The notes beneath the pieces are model-generated. The model worked only from the letters and a program-made list of their open reading frames with translations. It ran no database searches and was not told the origin of the DNA. From NCBI RefSeq assembly GCF_023700755.1, contig NZ_JAMKOJ010000001.1, positions 62,001 through 126,000 on the forward strand: a stretch of DNA of 64,000 nt, given 5' to 3'. Below, in pieces: positions 46,988-55,849 of the stretch. Every line of letters starts with the position of its first letter. Position 1 is the first letter of the stretch. The DNA comes from Allorhizobium sonneratiae. GTDB taxonomy: Bacteria > Pseudomonadota > Alphaproteobacteria > Rhizobiales > Rhizobiaceae. The translations under genes and the position numbers were made by a program.

Positions 46988-47662
46988 TCAGCGACGGGCG
47001 TAATAGGTGAGAAAAACATCAAGCGCGCTATCGACCATCCGGTCTATTTCGTCTTGCGTCGGTTTCTCATGCTGGCCGAAGAGTCGTTGCTTGAAGAAAG
47101 TTGCTGTGGAGAGGTCGATGAATTGTTGCGCTGCCAGTTCCGGGTCCGGCACGACGAGCGCGCCCTTTTCAGCCTGAAGGGCCAGATAGTTCATCAGCAC
47201 AGAGCGCACATTCTCTGGTCCGGTGCGGATGAAGTTCTTGCACAGGCCCGGCATCCGTTCAGAAACGCCGAGCAGAACCCTTAAGGCAGGCATCATGTCG
47301 CTTTCGACGATATGATGGGCAAAGGTGGCACCATAGCGGCGTAACGTTTCCTTCATGTCGCCGTCATCGGTCAGGATCGTGCGCAAGGTGGAGGTAAAAC
47401 CCAGTTTGTGGTGTTCGATCAGGGCGGCGAACAGGTCTTCCTTGTTGGCGAAATAGACATACAGCGTGCCCTTGGAAACGCCGGCCTCGCGGGTGATGTC
47501 ATTCATGCTCGTGGCGTCATAGCCAAATGTCATGAACGCACGCTTGGCGCCTTCAAGGATCTGAATCCGCTTGGCCGGGTCTTCTCCGGCAGCAAAACGG
47601 CCTGTGGCCTGCTGACATCGGGTATCCTGCCTCTGCAAGGGGGGGAAGCCTTCCTCGTTCAT
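46988..47662 (-). CDS. TetR/AcrR-family regulator
   Basis: 224 residues. The helix-turn-helix is at about 50-75 (TSMNDITREAGVSKGTLYVYF). The C-terminal ligand domain (about 95-220) is of the type found in AefR/AcrR-like repressors. It is divergent from an EmrA/EmrB-type efflux operon, and a near-perfect 25-base palindrome lies between them. It probably represses the pump and responds to a pumped compound. The N-terminus has an extra 30 residues before the DNA-binding domain; a later start (for example a non-ATG codon near residue 20) cannot be excluded. Confidence 0.88.
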   Translation of the reverse strand: MNEEGFPPLQRQDTRCQQATGRFAAGEDPAKRIQILEGAKRAFMTFGYDATSMNDITREAGVSKGTLYVYFANKEDLFAALIEHHKLGFTSTLRTILTDDGDMKETLRRYGATFAHHIVESDMMPALRVLLGVSERMPGLCKNFIRTGPENVRSVLMNYLALQAEKGALVVPDPELAAQQFIDLSTATFFKQRLFGQHEKPTQDEIDRMVDSALDVFLTYYARR

Positions 47663-47741
47663 GTCTTCATCCGAATATTAACTTCATTGCAGAATTGCAG
47701 TGGTCAAGACTTGATATGCGGCAAGAAAACACCTATGTCAA

Positions 47742-47766
47742 ATCGAACCGAACGGTTCCGTTCGAT
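47742..47766. promoter_or_regulatory. Palindromic operator for the TetR-family regulator
   Basis: Arms ATCGAACCGAAC and GTTCCGTTCGAT around a central G, plus one symmetric mismatch: 22 of the 24 arm positions are self-complementary. It lies 80 bases from the TetR start and 34 bases before the EmrA-like start. Confidence 0.7.
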
Positions 47767-47799
47767 GATTTCCTGTGTTTTCCGATCAAGGGGCCATTC

Positions 47800-49059
47800 A
47801 TGTCAATCTCTTCTCGCAAGGGGGCCGTGCGGCCTGTTGATTTTTCCGAAGACGAGGATGACGCGCAGCAGGCTGCAGCGCACGACAGCAAGAACGAAGC
47901 GGGGGCTTCCGGCATTGAGAGCGAAGGCAAGCGGGCAGAGGGTGCTGCCTCATCCAGCCCGACCCTGATCCGGGCGGATGCAAAACCGGCGAAAAAACGC
48001 CGCAGCCCGATCCTGCCGGTTCTGGGCCTTGCCGTTCTGGTGGGCGCTGGCTGGTTCGGTTACGACTGGTGGACGGTCGGCCGTTTCATGGTTTCGACCG
48101 ACGATGCCTATGTCAGCGGTGATATCGCTGTCATTTCGCCCAAGGTGTCCGGCTATGTCGCAACCGTCAATGTCAAGCACAATCAGCGCGTCAAGGCGGG
48201 CGATGTACTGGTGACGCTCGATCAGGGCGATTATCAGATCGCGCTTGATCAGGCCAAAAGCCAGGTGACCTCGGCGCGGCTGACGGCTAAGCGCATTGAA
48301 GCCCAGATCCTCGGTGGCGAAGCTGCCCTCGATCAGGCCAAGGCTCAGGCCCAGTCGGCAGCGGCCACTCTGCGCACTGCCGAACTGACCTATAAGCGTA
48401 CCAGCGACCTGCAATCACAGTCCTTCAGCTCGACGGCGAGCCTCGACAGCGCCACATCGGCGCTGGATACGGCGCGTGCCAATGTCGCCGCCGCCTCGGC
48501 CGCCATTGAATCGGCCAATGCCAATATCGAGGTTCTGAAGGCGCAGAAGGCTGAAGCCGAAGCCGCCATCCAGACCGCGCAGATTGCGGTGCGCAAGGCA
48601 GAACGCGATCTCGGCTTTACGGTGCTGCGTGCCCCTTATGACGGGGTGATCGGCAATCTCGGCGTGCAGGTCGGCGATCTGGTCTCCAGCGCCAGCCGTC
48701 TGGCCTCGCTGGTTCCGGTCAACAATCTCTATATCGACGCCAATTTCAAGGAAACCCAGTTGGCCCGGCTTGTCCCGGGGGCGAAGGCGACGATCAGCGT
48801 CGATGCCTTTGACGGCCATCCGATTGAAGGAACGGTGGTATCGATTGCGCCAGCCTCCGGCTCGGTCTTTTCCATGCTGCCGCCGGAAAACGCCACGGGC
48901 AACTTTACCAAGATCATCCAGCGTGTGCCGGTGCGCATCGCCATTCCTGCGGATGCGCTGGCCTCTGGCCGGTTCCGCGCCGGTTTGAGCGTGGTGGTCG
49001 ATGTCGATACCCGCACGGATCCCGTCCAGAAAGCGCCGGACCACGCGGACGCAAATTAA
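47800..49059 (+). CDS. Efflux periplasmic adaptor, EmrA/HlyD family
   Basis: 419 residues. It has a cytoplasmic acidic N-terminus, one membrane helix near 70-88 (ILPVLGLAVLVGAGWFGY), then a split lipoyl domain (STDDAYVSGDIAVISPKVSG...VLVTLDQGDY) with a long Ala/Gln-rich coiled coil between the halves. The second half, LRAPYDGVIGNLGVQVGDLV, is typical of EmrA. The adaptor links the MFS pump at 49073 to an outer-membrane channel. The start at 47800 follows AAGGGG; an upstream frame to 47695 would place the operator inside the coding region. The gene is divergent from the TetR regulator. Confidence 0.92.
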   Translation: MSISSRKGAVRPVDFSEDEDDAQQAAAHDSKNEAGASGIESEGKRAEGAASSSPTLIRADAKPAKKRRSPILPVLGLAVLVGAGWFGYDWWTVGRFMVSTDDAYVSGDIAVISPKVSGYVATVNVKHNQRVKAGDVLVTLDQGDYQIALDQAKSQVTSARLTAKRIEAQILGGEAALDQAKAQAQSAAATLRTAELTYKRTSDLQSQSFSSTASLDSATSALDTARANVAAASAAIESANANIEVLKAQKAEAEAAIQTAQIAVRKAERDLGFTVLRAPYDGVIGNLGVQVGDLVSSASRLASLVPVNNLYIDANFKETQLARLVPGAKATISVDAFDGHPIEGTVVSIAPASGSVFSMLPPENATGNFTKIIQRVPVRIAIPADALASGRFRAGLSVVVDVDTRTDPVQKAPDHADAN

Positions 49060-49072
49060 GGCGGCATCGATC

Positions 49073-50647
49073 ATGAGCGCACAGACCGCAACAGGGGCTG
49101 TTCCCGCCTCCGACAGTATTGATACACGCCGGATGATTGCTTTCATCGCCATGGTCTTCGGCATGTTCATGGCGATCCTCGACATTCAGATCGTGTCTGC
49201 CTCCCTGTCTGAAATCCAGGCGGGGCTGGGTGCCGGCACCGAGGAGGTGGCCTGGGTGCAGACCTCCTATCTGATCGCCGAGGTGATCATGATCCCGCTG
49301 TCGGGCATTCTGGCGCGGATCCTGTCGACGCGGGTGCTGTTTTCCATGGCGGCTGCCGGATTTACGCTGTCGAGCGCCCTTGCCGCGACGGCAACCGATA
49401 TCAACCAGATGATCATTTACCGGGCGATCCAGGGCTTTATCGGCGGTGGCATGATCCCGTCCGTTTTTGCTGCGGCCTTTACGATTTTTCCGCCCTCCAA
49501 GCGCAGCATCGTCTCACCGGTGATCGGCCTTGTCGCCACGCTGGCACCGACCATCGGCCCGACGGTCGGCGGCTATATCAGCCATGCCATGTCCTGGCAC
49601 TGGTTGTTTCTCGTCAATGTCATTCCCGGCATCATCGTGACGGTGATGACCTGGAGCCTGATTGATTTCGACAAGCCGGACCGGTCGCTGCTGGCGAAAT
49701 TCGACTGGTCTGGCCTGTTTTTCATGGCGCTGTTTCTCGGCTCGATGGAATATGTTCTTGAAGAAGGCAACAGCAAGGACTGGTTCAACGACGACCGGAT
49801 TGTCTGGGGCGCTGTCGCCATGACGATCGGTGGGGTGTGTTTCTTTTACCGCGCCTTTACCGCAGCGCTGCCGGTGGTCGATCTGAAAGCCTTCACCAAT
49901 CGCAATTTTGCTTTCGGGTCACTGTTTTCCTTCGTCATGGGCATCGGTCTTTACGGGCTGACCTATCTCTATCCGCTGTTTCTGGCGCGCGTGCGCGGCT
50001 ATGACAGTCTGATGATCGGCGAAACCATGTTCGTCTCCGGTCTGGCCATGTTCCTGACCGCGCCGGTTGCGGGCGCCTTGTCGACAAAGGTCGATCTGCG
50101 CCTGATGATGGCCGCCGGTTTCATCAGCTTTGCCACCGGAACCTGGATGATCACCGGCATGACGGCGGACTGGGATTTCTGGGAACTGTTCCTGCCGCAG
50201 GTTCTGCGCGGTTGCGGGCTGATGATCTGCATGGTGCCGATCAACAATATCGCGCTCGGCACGCTGCCGCCCGAGCGGATCAAGAATGCATCCGGTCTTT
50301 ACAACCTGACCCGCAATCTCGGCGGGGCGGTGGGGCTTGCCATCATCAACACCATGCTGACCCAGCGCACCGACCTGCATTATGCCCGGCTGGTGGAAAA
50401 CGTCACCTGGCAAAATCCGGCCGCCGTGCACTGGTTGAACAGTGTTTCAGCCAATTTTTCCGGCTTCGGGCTGGATGGTGAGAATGCAGCACTGACCAAG
50501 CTTTCCGGTCTGGTCACCCAGCAGGCCTGGATCATGGCCTTTATCGATGTGTTTATCGGGCTGACGGTTCTGTTTATCCTGCTGACGGTGATGACGGTGA
50601 TGATCAAAAAGCCGGAAGCGGCGGTTCCCGCCGATGCCGGACATTGA
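49073..50647 (+). CDS. Multidrug efflux MFS transporter, DHA2/EmrB family
   Basis: 524 residues with about 14 membrane helices, the hallmark of the DHA2 group. Motif C-like ATLAPTIGPTVGGYI and the N-terminal FMAILDIQIVSASL with its conserved Asp are present; GLMICMVPINNIALGTLP is typical of EmrB. It exports hydrophobic drugs by proton exchange together with the upstream adaptor. It starts 13 bases after the adaptor stop, so the two form one operon under the TetR-type operator. Confidence 0.93.
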   Translation: MSAQTATGAVPASDSIDTRRMIAFIAMVFGMFMAILDIQIVSASLSEIQAGLGAGTEEVAWVQTSYLIAEVIMIPLSGILARILSTRVLFSMAAAGFTLSSALAATATDINQMIIYRAIQGFIGGGMIPSVFAAAFTIFPPSKRSIVSPVIGLVATLAPTIGPTVGGYISHAMSWHWLFLVNVIPGIIVTVMTWSLIDFDKPDRSLLAKFDWSGLFFMALFLGSMEYVLEEGNSKDWFNDDRIVWGAVAMTIGGVCFFYRAFTAALPVVDLKAFTNRNFAFGSLFSFVMGIGLYGLTYLYPLFLARVRGYDSLMIGETMFVSGLAMFLTAPVAGALSTKVDLRLMMAAGFISFATGTWMITGMTADWDFWELFLPQVLRGCGLMICMVPINNIALGTLPPERIKNASGLYNLTRNLGGAVGLAIINTMLTQRTDLHYARLVENVTWQNPAAVHWLNSVSANFSGFGLDGENAALTKLSGLVTQQAWIMAFIDVFIGLTVLFILLTVMTVMIKKPEAAVPADAGH

Positions 50648-50794
50648 TCCGGTCAGGTTGGGACGATGACTGATCGTTCCGGGATTGAGTGGATGCAGGC
50701 TTTGACGATTTAAACAACAAGAGACACCGGTTCTGACCGTCAACCCTCGACAGTCAGAATGAGGTGCCCGCATGACGACGACCCTTCGTTCAAG

Positions 50795-50817
50795 CGCCGC
50801 TTTTGCGGCGTTTTTTT
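50795..50817 (+). terminator. Rho-independent terminator of the efflux operon
   Basis: CGCCGC, loop TTTT, GCGGCG, then seven T. It lies about 150 bases past the EmrB-like stop. Confidence 0.85.
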
Positions 50818-50921
50818 ATCCTGCCCCAGGTCTGCGTTGGTGCATCCTATTGATCCGAAACCGTTTTTCTCATTTCAGTCTGATGCTGCGACAGGATTGT
50901 CCCGGATCGGAAAATAAATTT

Positions 50922-50937
50922 TGATGTACGTACATCA
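50922..50937. promoter_or_regulatory. LacI-type operator candidate
   Basis: TGATGTACGTACATCA, a perfect 16-base palindrome centred on CG as usual for LacI-family sites. It lies 82 bases before the regulator's ATG, so it may be autoregulatory and also control the downstream xylose genes. Confidence 0.65.
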
Positions 50938-51018
50938 GAATTTGATTTACGAAAGTGCCGTCATCCGGTAATCAGGGCGGCAGTGTTTTCAACGGGTGAT
51001 GCGGGCGGAGGAGGCGGC

Positions 51019-52080
51019 ATGAAGCCGACGGTGCATGACATTGCCGCCCATGCCGGGGTGAGCCTTGCCACGGTTGACCGGGTGTTGAACGGGCGCGCTG
51101 GCGTGCGTGGCCCGACCCGTGAGAGGGTAGAGGCTGCAATTGCGGCTCTCGGCTATGTGCGCGATGTCTCGGCCGCCAATCTGGCCAAGGGCCGACGCTA
51201 CAGTTTTGTTTTCATCCTTCCCGCCAATGACAACAGTTTCATGCGTGCTTTGCGTCATGAGGTGGAGGAGGCCTCGCGGCACCTGAAGCCGGAGCGGATC
51301 ACCATCGGTGTGATCACCGTTCCCGCTTTTGACAGCGCGGCACTGGTTGCGGCGCTGGATCAGGCGGGGGCAGAGACGCCGGATGGTGTGGCGCTGGTTG
51401 CGGTCGATACGCCGGAGGTTGCCGCAGCCGTGGGGCGTTTGCGGGATCAGGGCATCGCTGTGGTGACGTTGGTCTCCGATCTCTCCGGTCATCAGCGCGA
51501 CCATTTTGCCGGGATCGATAATCGCGCGGCAGGGCGCACGGCGGCCAGTCTTCTGGGCCGTTTTGTCGGCAAAGATCATGTCGGTGGCAAAGAGCAGGCC
51601 GGTGAGACGGTTGGGGGGCGTATTGCCGTCATTGCCGGATCTTTGCAGGTTGTCGATCATCAGGAACGCTATGCCGGTTTTACCGAGGTGATGCGGCGGG
51701 ACTTTCCCCATCTCACCCTGCTGCCGGTGCTTCAGGGCCGTGACGACCCGGCTGAGGTGGAGAAGGTGGTTGCGGATCTCTACGCTCAGGGCGAAGAACT
51801 GGCCGGCCTTTACAGCCTCGGGGCGGGAAATCGCGGACTGGTGCGCTGTCTTCGACGCCATGCGCGTCAGCGGCGTCCGGCGGTGATTGCCCATGAACTG
51901 ACGGAAACGACCCGTGCGGCGCTTGAGGACGGCATGATCGATGCCGTGCTCAATCAGGATGCCGGGCATGAGGTGCGCAGCGCCATCCGGGTGCTGAAAG
52001 CCAAAGCCGACAAGGCCCCGGTGATTGCCGCGCAGGAGCGCATCCGCATCGATATCTTTCTGAAAGACAATCTGCCCTGA
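51019..52080 (+). CDS. LacI-family regulator of the xylose genes
   Basis: 353 residues. The N-terminal LacI helix-turn-helix is complete (MKPTVHDIAAHAGVSLATVD, then RVLNGRAGV). A periplasmic-binding-protein-like sugar domain follows, of the subtype that resembles ribose-type binding proteins. It is followed after 38 bases by xylB on the same strand, with xylA further on, so xylose or a related pentose is the likely effector. A perfect palindrome precedes the gene. GGAGGAGG gives a strong ribosome site at the ATG at 51019. Confidence 0.9.
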   Translation: MKPTVHDIAAHAGVSLATVDRVLNGRAGVRGPTRERVEAAIAALGYVRDVSAANLAKGRRYSFVFILPANDNSFMRALRHEVEEASRHLKPERITIGVITVPAFDSAALVAALDQAGAETPDGVALVAVDTPEVAAAVGRLRDQGIAVVTLVSDLSGHQRDHFAGIDNRAAGRTAASLLGRFVGKDHVGGKEQAGETVGGRIAVIAGSLQVVDHQERYAGFTEVMRRDFPHLTLLPVLQGRDDPAEVEKVVADLYAQGEELAGLYSLGAGNRGLVRCLRRHARQRRPAVIAHELTETTRAALEDGMIDAVLNQDAGHEVRSAIRVLKAKADKAPVIAAQERIRIDIFLKDNLP

Positions 52081-52118
52081 AGCTTCACATCAGGGAGCAA
52101 GGATAATGGAGGAAACAC

Positions 52119-53564
52119 ATGTATCTCGGACTGGATCTCGGGACATCGGGGGTCAAGGCCATGCTGATCGATGCCGATCAGCAGGTTATCGGCTCTGCCC
52201 ATGGCGCATTGACGGTCTCGCGCCCGCATTCCGGCTGGTCGGAGCAGGACCCAGCGGACTGGATCCGGGCAACCGTCGATGCGGTGAACGGGCTTAAAGC
52301 CCAGTTCGCGCGCGAGCTTGCCGCCGTCAAGGGCATCGGGCTTTCCGGCCAGATGCATGGGGCCACCCTGCTCGATGCCTCCGACCGTGTCTTGCGCCCG
52401 GCAATCCTGTGGAACGATACCCGCTCTTATCGGGAAGCCGCAGCGCTCGATGCCGATCCGCGTTTTCGCGCCATCACCGGCAATATCGTCTTTCCCGGCT
52501 TCACCGCGCCAAAACTGGTCTGGGTAAAAAACAATGAACCGGATCTGTTCAGGCAGGTGGCGAAGGTGCTCTTGCCGAAAGACTATCTGAGATTATGGCT
52601 GACCGGCGAAGCGCTTTCCGATCTGTCGGATTCGGCTGGCACTGCCTGGCTCGACACCGGAAAACGCGCCTGGTCTTCCGAGCTTCTGGCGGCGACCTCT
52701 CTGGATGAGCACCATATGCCGGGTCTGGTCGAAGGCACCGAACAGGCAGGCAGGCTGCGGCCTGAACTTGCCAGCGACTGGGGCATGGGAGAGGTGGTGG
52801 TGGCCGGTGGTGCGGGCGACAATGCCGCGTCCGCCTGCGGCATGGGGACGGTGCAGGAAGGCTCCGCTTTCGTCTCGCTTGGCACATCCGGCGTGCTCTT
52901 TGCCGCCAACGGCTCCTATCTGCCGAAGCCGGACAGCGCCGTTCATGCCTTCTGCCATGCACTACCCGGCACCTGGCATCAGATGGGCGTCATTTTATCG
53001 GCCACCGATGCGCTGAACTGGTTTAGCGGTGTCAGCGGCAAGACGGCAGCCGAACTGACCGAAGAGGTCGGCGAGGCTCTCAGAGCCCCGAGCGGCGTCA
53101 CCTTCCTGCCTTATCTTTCGGGCGAGCGTACGCCGCATAATGATGCGGCGATCCGCGGTGCTTTCATCGGACTTGGTCATGAATCGGGCCGTGACGTCCT
53201 GACTCAGGCCGTGCTGGAAGGTGTGGCCTTTGCCATTCGTGACAGTCTCGAAGCGCTGAAGGCGGCGGGCACTACGCTGTCGCGCGTGACCGCCATCGGC
53301 GGCGGCTCACGCTCACGCTATTGGCTGTCTGCCATTGCCACCACGCTTGGCATTCCCGTTGATATTCCAGCCGATGGCGATTATGGCGCGGCATTCGGCG
53401 CGGCCCGTCTCGGTCTGATTGCCGAGACCGGTGCCGATCCGCTCAGCATCTGCACCGCCCCGCCGACCCGCACCGTGGTGGAGCCGGTCGCGGCACTGAC
53501 GCCCGTCTATGAAGAGGCATATCGGCGCTATCGTGCGCTGTATCCGGCGCTCAAGGCGCTCTGA
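52119..53564 (+). CDS. xylB: Xylulokinase
   Basis: 481 residues. It phosphorylates D-xylulose to xylulose 5-phosphate with ATP. The FGGY-family phosphate loop LDLGTSGVKAMLID opens the protein. SGQMHGATLLD is the sugar-binding stretch, and GGAGDNAASACGMG contains the catalytic Asp. The C-terminal ATP-site pattern GGGSRSRYWLSA is also present. GGAGG lies seven bases before the ATG. It is followed by a GNAT gene and xylA, forming one operon. Confidence 0.95.
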   Translation: MYLGLDLGTSGVKAMLIDADQQVIGSAHGALTVSRPHSGWSEQDPADWIRATVDAVNGLKAQFARELAAVKGIGLSGQMHGATLLDASDRVLRPAILWNDTRSYREAAALDADPRFRAITGNIVFPGFTAPKLVWVKNNEPDLFRQVAKVLLPKDYLRLWLTGEALSDLSDSAGTAWLDTGKRAWSSELLAATSLDEHHMPGLVEGTEQAGRLRPELASDWGMGEVVVAGGAGDNAASACGMGTVQEGSAFVSLGTSGVLFAANGSYLPKPDSAVHAFCHALPGTWHQMGVILSATDALNWFSGVSGKTAAELTEEVGEALRAPSGVTFLPYLSGERTPHNDAAIRGAFIGLGHESGRDVLTQAVLEGVAFAIRDSLEALKAAGTTLSRVTAIGGGSRSRYWLSAIATTLGIPVDIPADGDYGAAFGAARLGLIAETGADPLSICTAPPTRTVVEPVAALTPVYEEAYRRYRALYPALKAL

Positions 53565-53578
53565 AGGGGCTTTATCCC

Positions 53579-54031
53579 ATGCTGGTAATGAGACCGGTCG
53601 CAGACGCCTTGCCTCAGGAGGTCAGAACCCTTGCCGTGACGGCCAAGGAGGAAGGCTTTTCCCACATCGAACGGCTTGTGCGGGAATGGGATGACGGCTT
53701 TCGCTATGGACGTAGAGGTGAGGTTCTCCTGGCCGGTTGGCAGGCCGATCATCTCGCAGCCATTGGCGGTGTGACGCACGATCCTGTCCTATCGGATGCG
53801 CTGCGCATGCGTCGCTTCTATGTGCATCGCGACTATAGACGGCAAGGCGTGGGGCGCACTCTGGCGCGGTCCCTGCTGGACCATGCCCTCTCTTTCCATC
53901 GGCCTCTGTTCGTGCATGCCGGAACGGCTGACGCAGCCTCCTTCTGGGAGGCGATGGGCTTCAGCAGGCATGAGCAGGATGGCCATACACATCACTTCAC
54001 TATCAATGACAATCAGGAGGAAGACCCATGA
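53579..54031 (+). CDS. GNAT-family acetyltransferase within the xylose operon
   Basis: 150 residues. The acetyl-CoA loop (motif A) is [17 protein letters not shown] near residues 83-99, preceded by [10 protein letters not shown], and the family end pattern ASFWEAMGF is present. The acceptor is unknown. It lies 14 bases after xylB and its last four bases overlap the xylA start, so it is co-expressed with them. A GNAT at this place is not part of the standard xylose operon; it could modify a sugar product or one of the enzymes, or be a passenger. An in-frame ATG at 53588 is an alternative start. Confidence 0.85.
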   Translation: MLVMRPVADALPQEVRTLAVTAKEEGFSHIERLVREWDDGFRYGRRGEVLLAGWQADHLAAIGGVTHDPVLSDALRMRRFYVHRDYRRQGVGRTLARSLLDHALSFHRPLFVHAGTADAASFWEAMGFSRHEQDGHTHHFTINDNQEEDP

Positions 54032-55335
54032 GCACAGGCTTTTTCGGTGATATCACCAAGATCAAATATGAAGGGCCGGACAGCAGCAATTCGCTGGCGT
54101 TCCGTCATTATAATCCCGATGACGTGGTTCTGGGCAAGCGCATGGAAGACCATCTGCGGTTTGCCGTCGCCTACTGGCATACATTCGTCTGGCCGGGGAC
54201 CGATCCTTTCGGCGGCAATACCTTCGAGCGTCCCTGGTTTCAGGATACGATGGAGGCTGCCAGACTGAAGGCGGATGTGGCCTTTGAATTCTTCCAACTG
54301 CTTGGCGTGCCCTATTATTGCTTCCACGACGCCGATGTTCGGCCCGAGGGCAGGAACTTTGCCGAAAACACGAAGAACCTGAACGGGATCGTTGATTATT
54401 TCGCGCAAAAACAGGCCGAAACCGGCGTCAAGCTGCTCTGGGGTACGGCCAATCTCTTCTCGCATCGCCGCTATATGTCGGGTGCGGCGACCAATCCGGA
54501 CCCGGATGTCTTTGCCTTTGCCGCGGCCACGGTCAAGACCTGCATCGATGCCACCCATAAGCTCGGCGGGGAAAATTACGTGCTCTGGGGCGGGCGCGAA
54601 GGCTATGAGACGCTGCTCAACACCGATCTCAAACAGGAACTCGACCATATGGGCCGCTTCCTCAATATGGTGGTGGAGTACAAGCACAAGATCGGCTTCA
54701 AGGGCACGATCCTGATCGAGCCGAAGCCGCAGGAGCCCTCCAAGCATCAATATGATTACGATGTGGCGACCGTTTATGGCTTCCTCAAAAATTATGGCCT
54801 TGAGAAGGAAGTGAAGGTCAATATCGAGCAGGGCCATGCCATTCTGGCCGGTCACAGTTTTGAGCATGAACTGGCGCTGGCCAATGCGCTCGGTATTTTC
54901 GGTTCTATCGATATGAACCGCAACGACTATCAGTCCGGTTGGGATACGGACCAGTTCCCCAACAATGTGCCGGAAATGGCGCTGGCCTATTATCAGGTGC
55001 TGGCGGGCGGTGGTTTCACCACCGGTGGCACCAATTTCGATGCCAAGCTGCGCCGCCAGTCACTCGATCCGGAAGATCTGCTGATCGGCCATATTGGTGG
55101 CATGGATGCCTGCGCCCGCGGGCTGAAGGCGGCTGCGAAAATGATCGAGGACAAGGCTCTGTCCGGCCCGCTTGAGGCCCGTTATGCCGGTTGGGCCAGC
55201 GATGCGGCCAAAACCATGCTGACCAGCGAAACGCTTGCGGATATCGCAGCGCGCGTCGAACAGCATGACATCAATCCGCAGCCGAAAAGTGGCAAGCAGG
55301 AACTGCTGGAAAACGTGGTCAATCGCTACGTATGA
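54028..55335 (+). CDS. xylA: Xylose isomerase
   Basis: 435 residues, the class II length. It converts D-xylose to D-xylulose using two divalent metals. The catalytic His/Asp are in [15 protein letters not shown], and metal ligands lie in [20 protein letters not shown] and [25 protein letters not shown] ribosome site sits inside the end of the GNAT gene and the ATG overlaps its stop. The operon ends with a hairpin 43 bases past the stop. Together with xylB and transaldolase it feeds xylose carbon into the pentose phosphate pathway. Confidence 0.97.
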   Translation: MSTGFFGDITKIKYEGPDSSNSLAFRHYNPDDVVLGKRMEDHLRFAVAYWHTFVWPGTDPFGGNTFERPWFQDTMEAARLKADVAFEFFQLLGVPYYCFHDADVRPEGRNFAENTKNLNGIVDYFAQKQAETGVKLLWGTANLFSHRRYMSGAATNPDPDVFAFAAATVKTCIDATHKLGGENYVLWGGREGYETLLNTDLKQELDHMGRFLNMVVEYKHKIGFKGTILIEPKPQEPSKHQYDYDVATVYGFLKNYGLEKEVKVNIEQGHAILAGHSFEHELALANALGIFGSIDMNRNDYQSGWDTDQFPNNVPEMALAYYQVLAGGGFTTGGTNFDAKLRRQSLDPEDLLIGHIGGMDACARGLKAAAKMIEDKALSGPLEARYAGWASDAAKTMLTSETLADIAARVEQHDINPQPKSGKQELLENVVNRYV

Positions 55336-55377
55336 GGGTAAAGCGGCGAGCGTCCATATCGCGCTGAATACGTCTAT

Positions 55378-55413
55378 AAAACGCCGTGCGTTTGAGAAAC
55401 GCACGGCGTTTTA
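55378..55413 (+). terminator. Rho-independent terminator after xylA
   Basis: AAAACGCCGTGCGTTT, loop GAG, AAACGCACGGCGTTTT: a long perfect stem with A/T flanks that works on both strands. The stem shares the word GTGCGTTT with interspersed repeat B. Confidence 0.85.
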
Positions 55414-55432
55414 GCTTTAAAATCAGACGTCA

Positions 55433-55601
55433 AACCTGAATATTTTTCGTATTTCATTCGTCCCTCAGTGGAACATGAAGTTATCGTCAATTAACTTTTT
55501 AGTTGTATCAAAAGTTACAGATAACCATGGATTGCTTAACTAAAACGATAAACATCTTAAGAAACAAAGTTAACAAGACACGTTGATCAGAGGTTGTGGC
55601 A
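55433..55601 (+). promoter_or_regulatory. AT-rich leader and promoter region of the R-body gene cluster
   Basis: About 170 AT-rich bases, unlike the GC-rich gaps elsewhere. It includes an inverted repeat GTTATC (55490-55495) / GATAAC (55520-55525) and several TTAAC words. It ends with AGAGG eight bases before the first small gene. The exact -35/-10 boxes cannot be fixed by eye. Confidence 0.5.
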
Positions 55602-55796
55602 ATGAGTACGACAACAAACCCCAGCAGTAACTCGACTGTAATTGCTGAATCCCCGAATGTTGCTGTCAGCATTTTTTACCAGGCGGCTGGCCAGGCTTAT
55701 TCCCTGTCCATGCAGAATGCCTCTTCCAATCAGCAGAATGTAAACTCACTTGCCCCCTCCATTATCGCCAATGCGCTGGCGATGCTGAACAAATAA
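55602..55796 (+). CDS. Short RebB-like R-body protein
   Basis: 64 residues (starts MSTTTNPSSNSTV). The segment SPNVAVSIFYQAAGQAYSLS followed by MQNASSNQQNVNS lines up with the core of the RebB-family proteins at 56743 and 57225 (a Gly/Ser-Tyr-Q/T-AA-H/Q pattern, then an N-rich, Q-rich helix). It lacks the C-terminal third of those proteins and instead ends APSIIANALAMLNK. RebB-type proteins assemble into R-body ribbons. First gene of the cluster; AGAGG lies eight bases before the ATG. A GTG two codons upstream is less likely. Confidence 0.7.
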   Translation: MSTTTNPSSNSTVIAESPNVAVSIFYQAAGQAYSLSMQNASSNQQNVNSLAPSIIANALAMLNK

Positions 55797-55849
55797 CAAT
55801 CCATCTTCAGAGCTGAAATACGATATCGAAAGATGAAGGTTGTGGGGCG

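Larger units (their letters stand above)
50648..51018. other. Intergenic region between the efflux pair and the LacI gene
   Basis: 371 bases. It contains the terminator at 50795-50817 and the palindrome at 50922-50937, followed by AT-rich DNA up to the GGAGGAGG ribosome site of the regulator gene. No gene seen. Confidence 0.6.
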
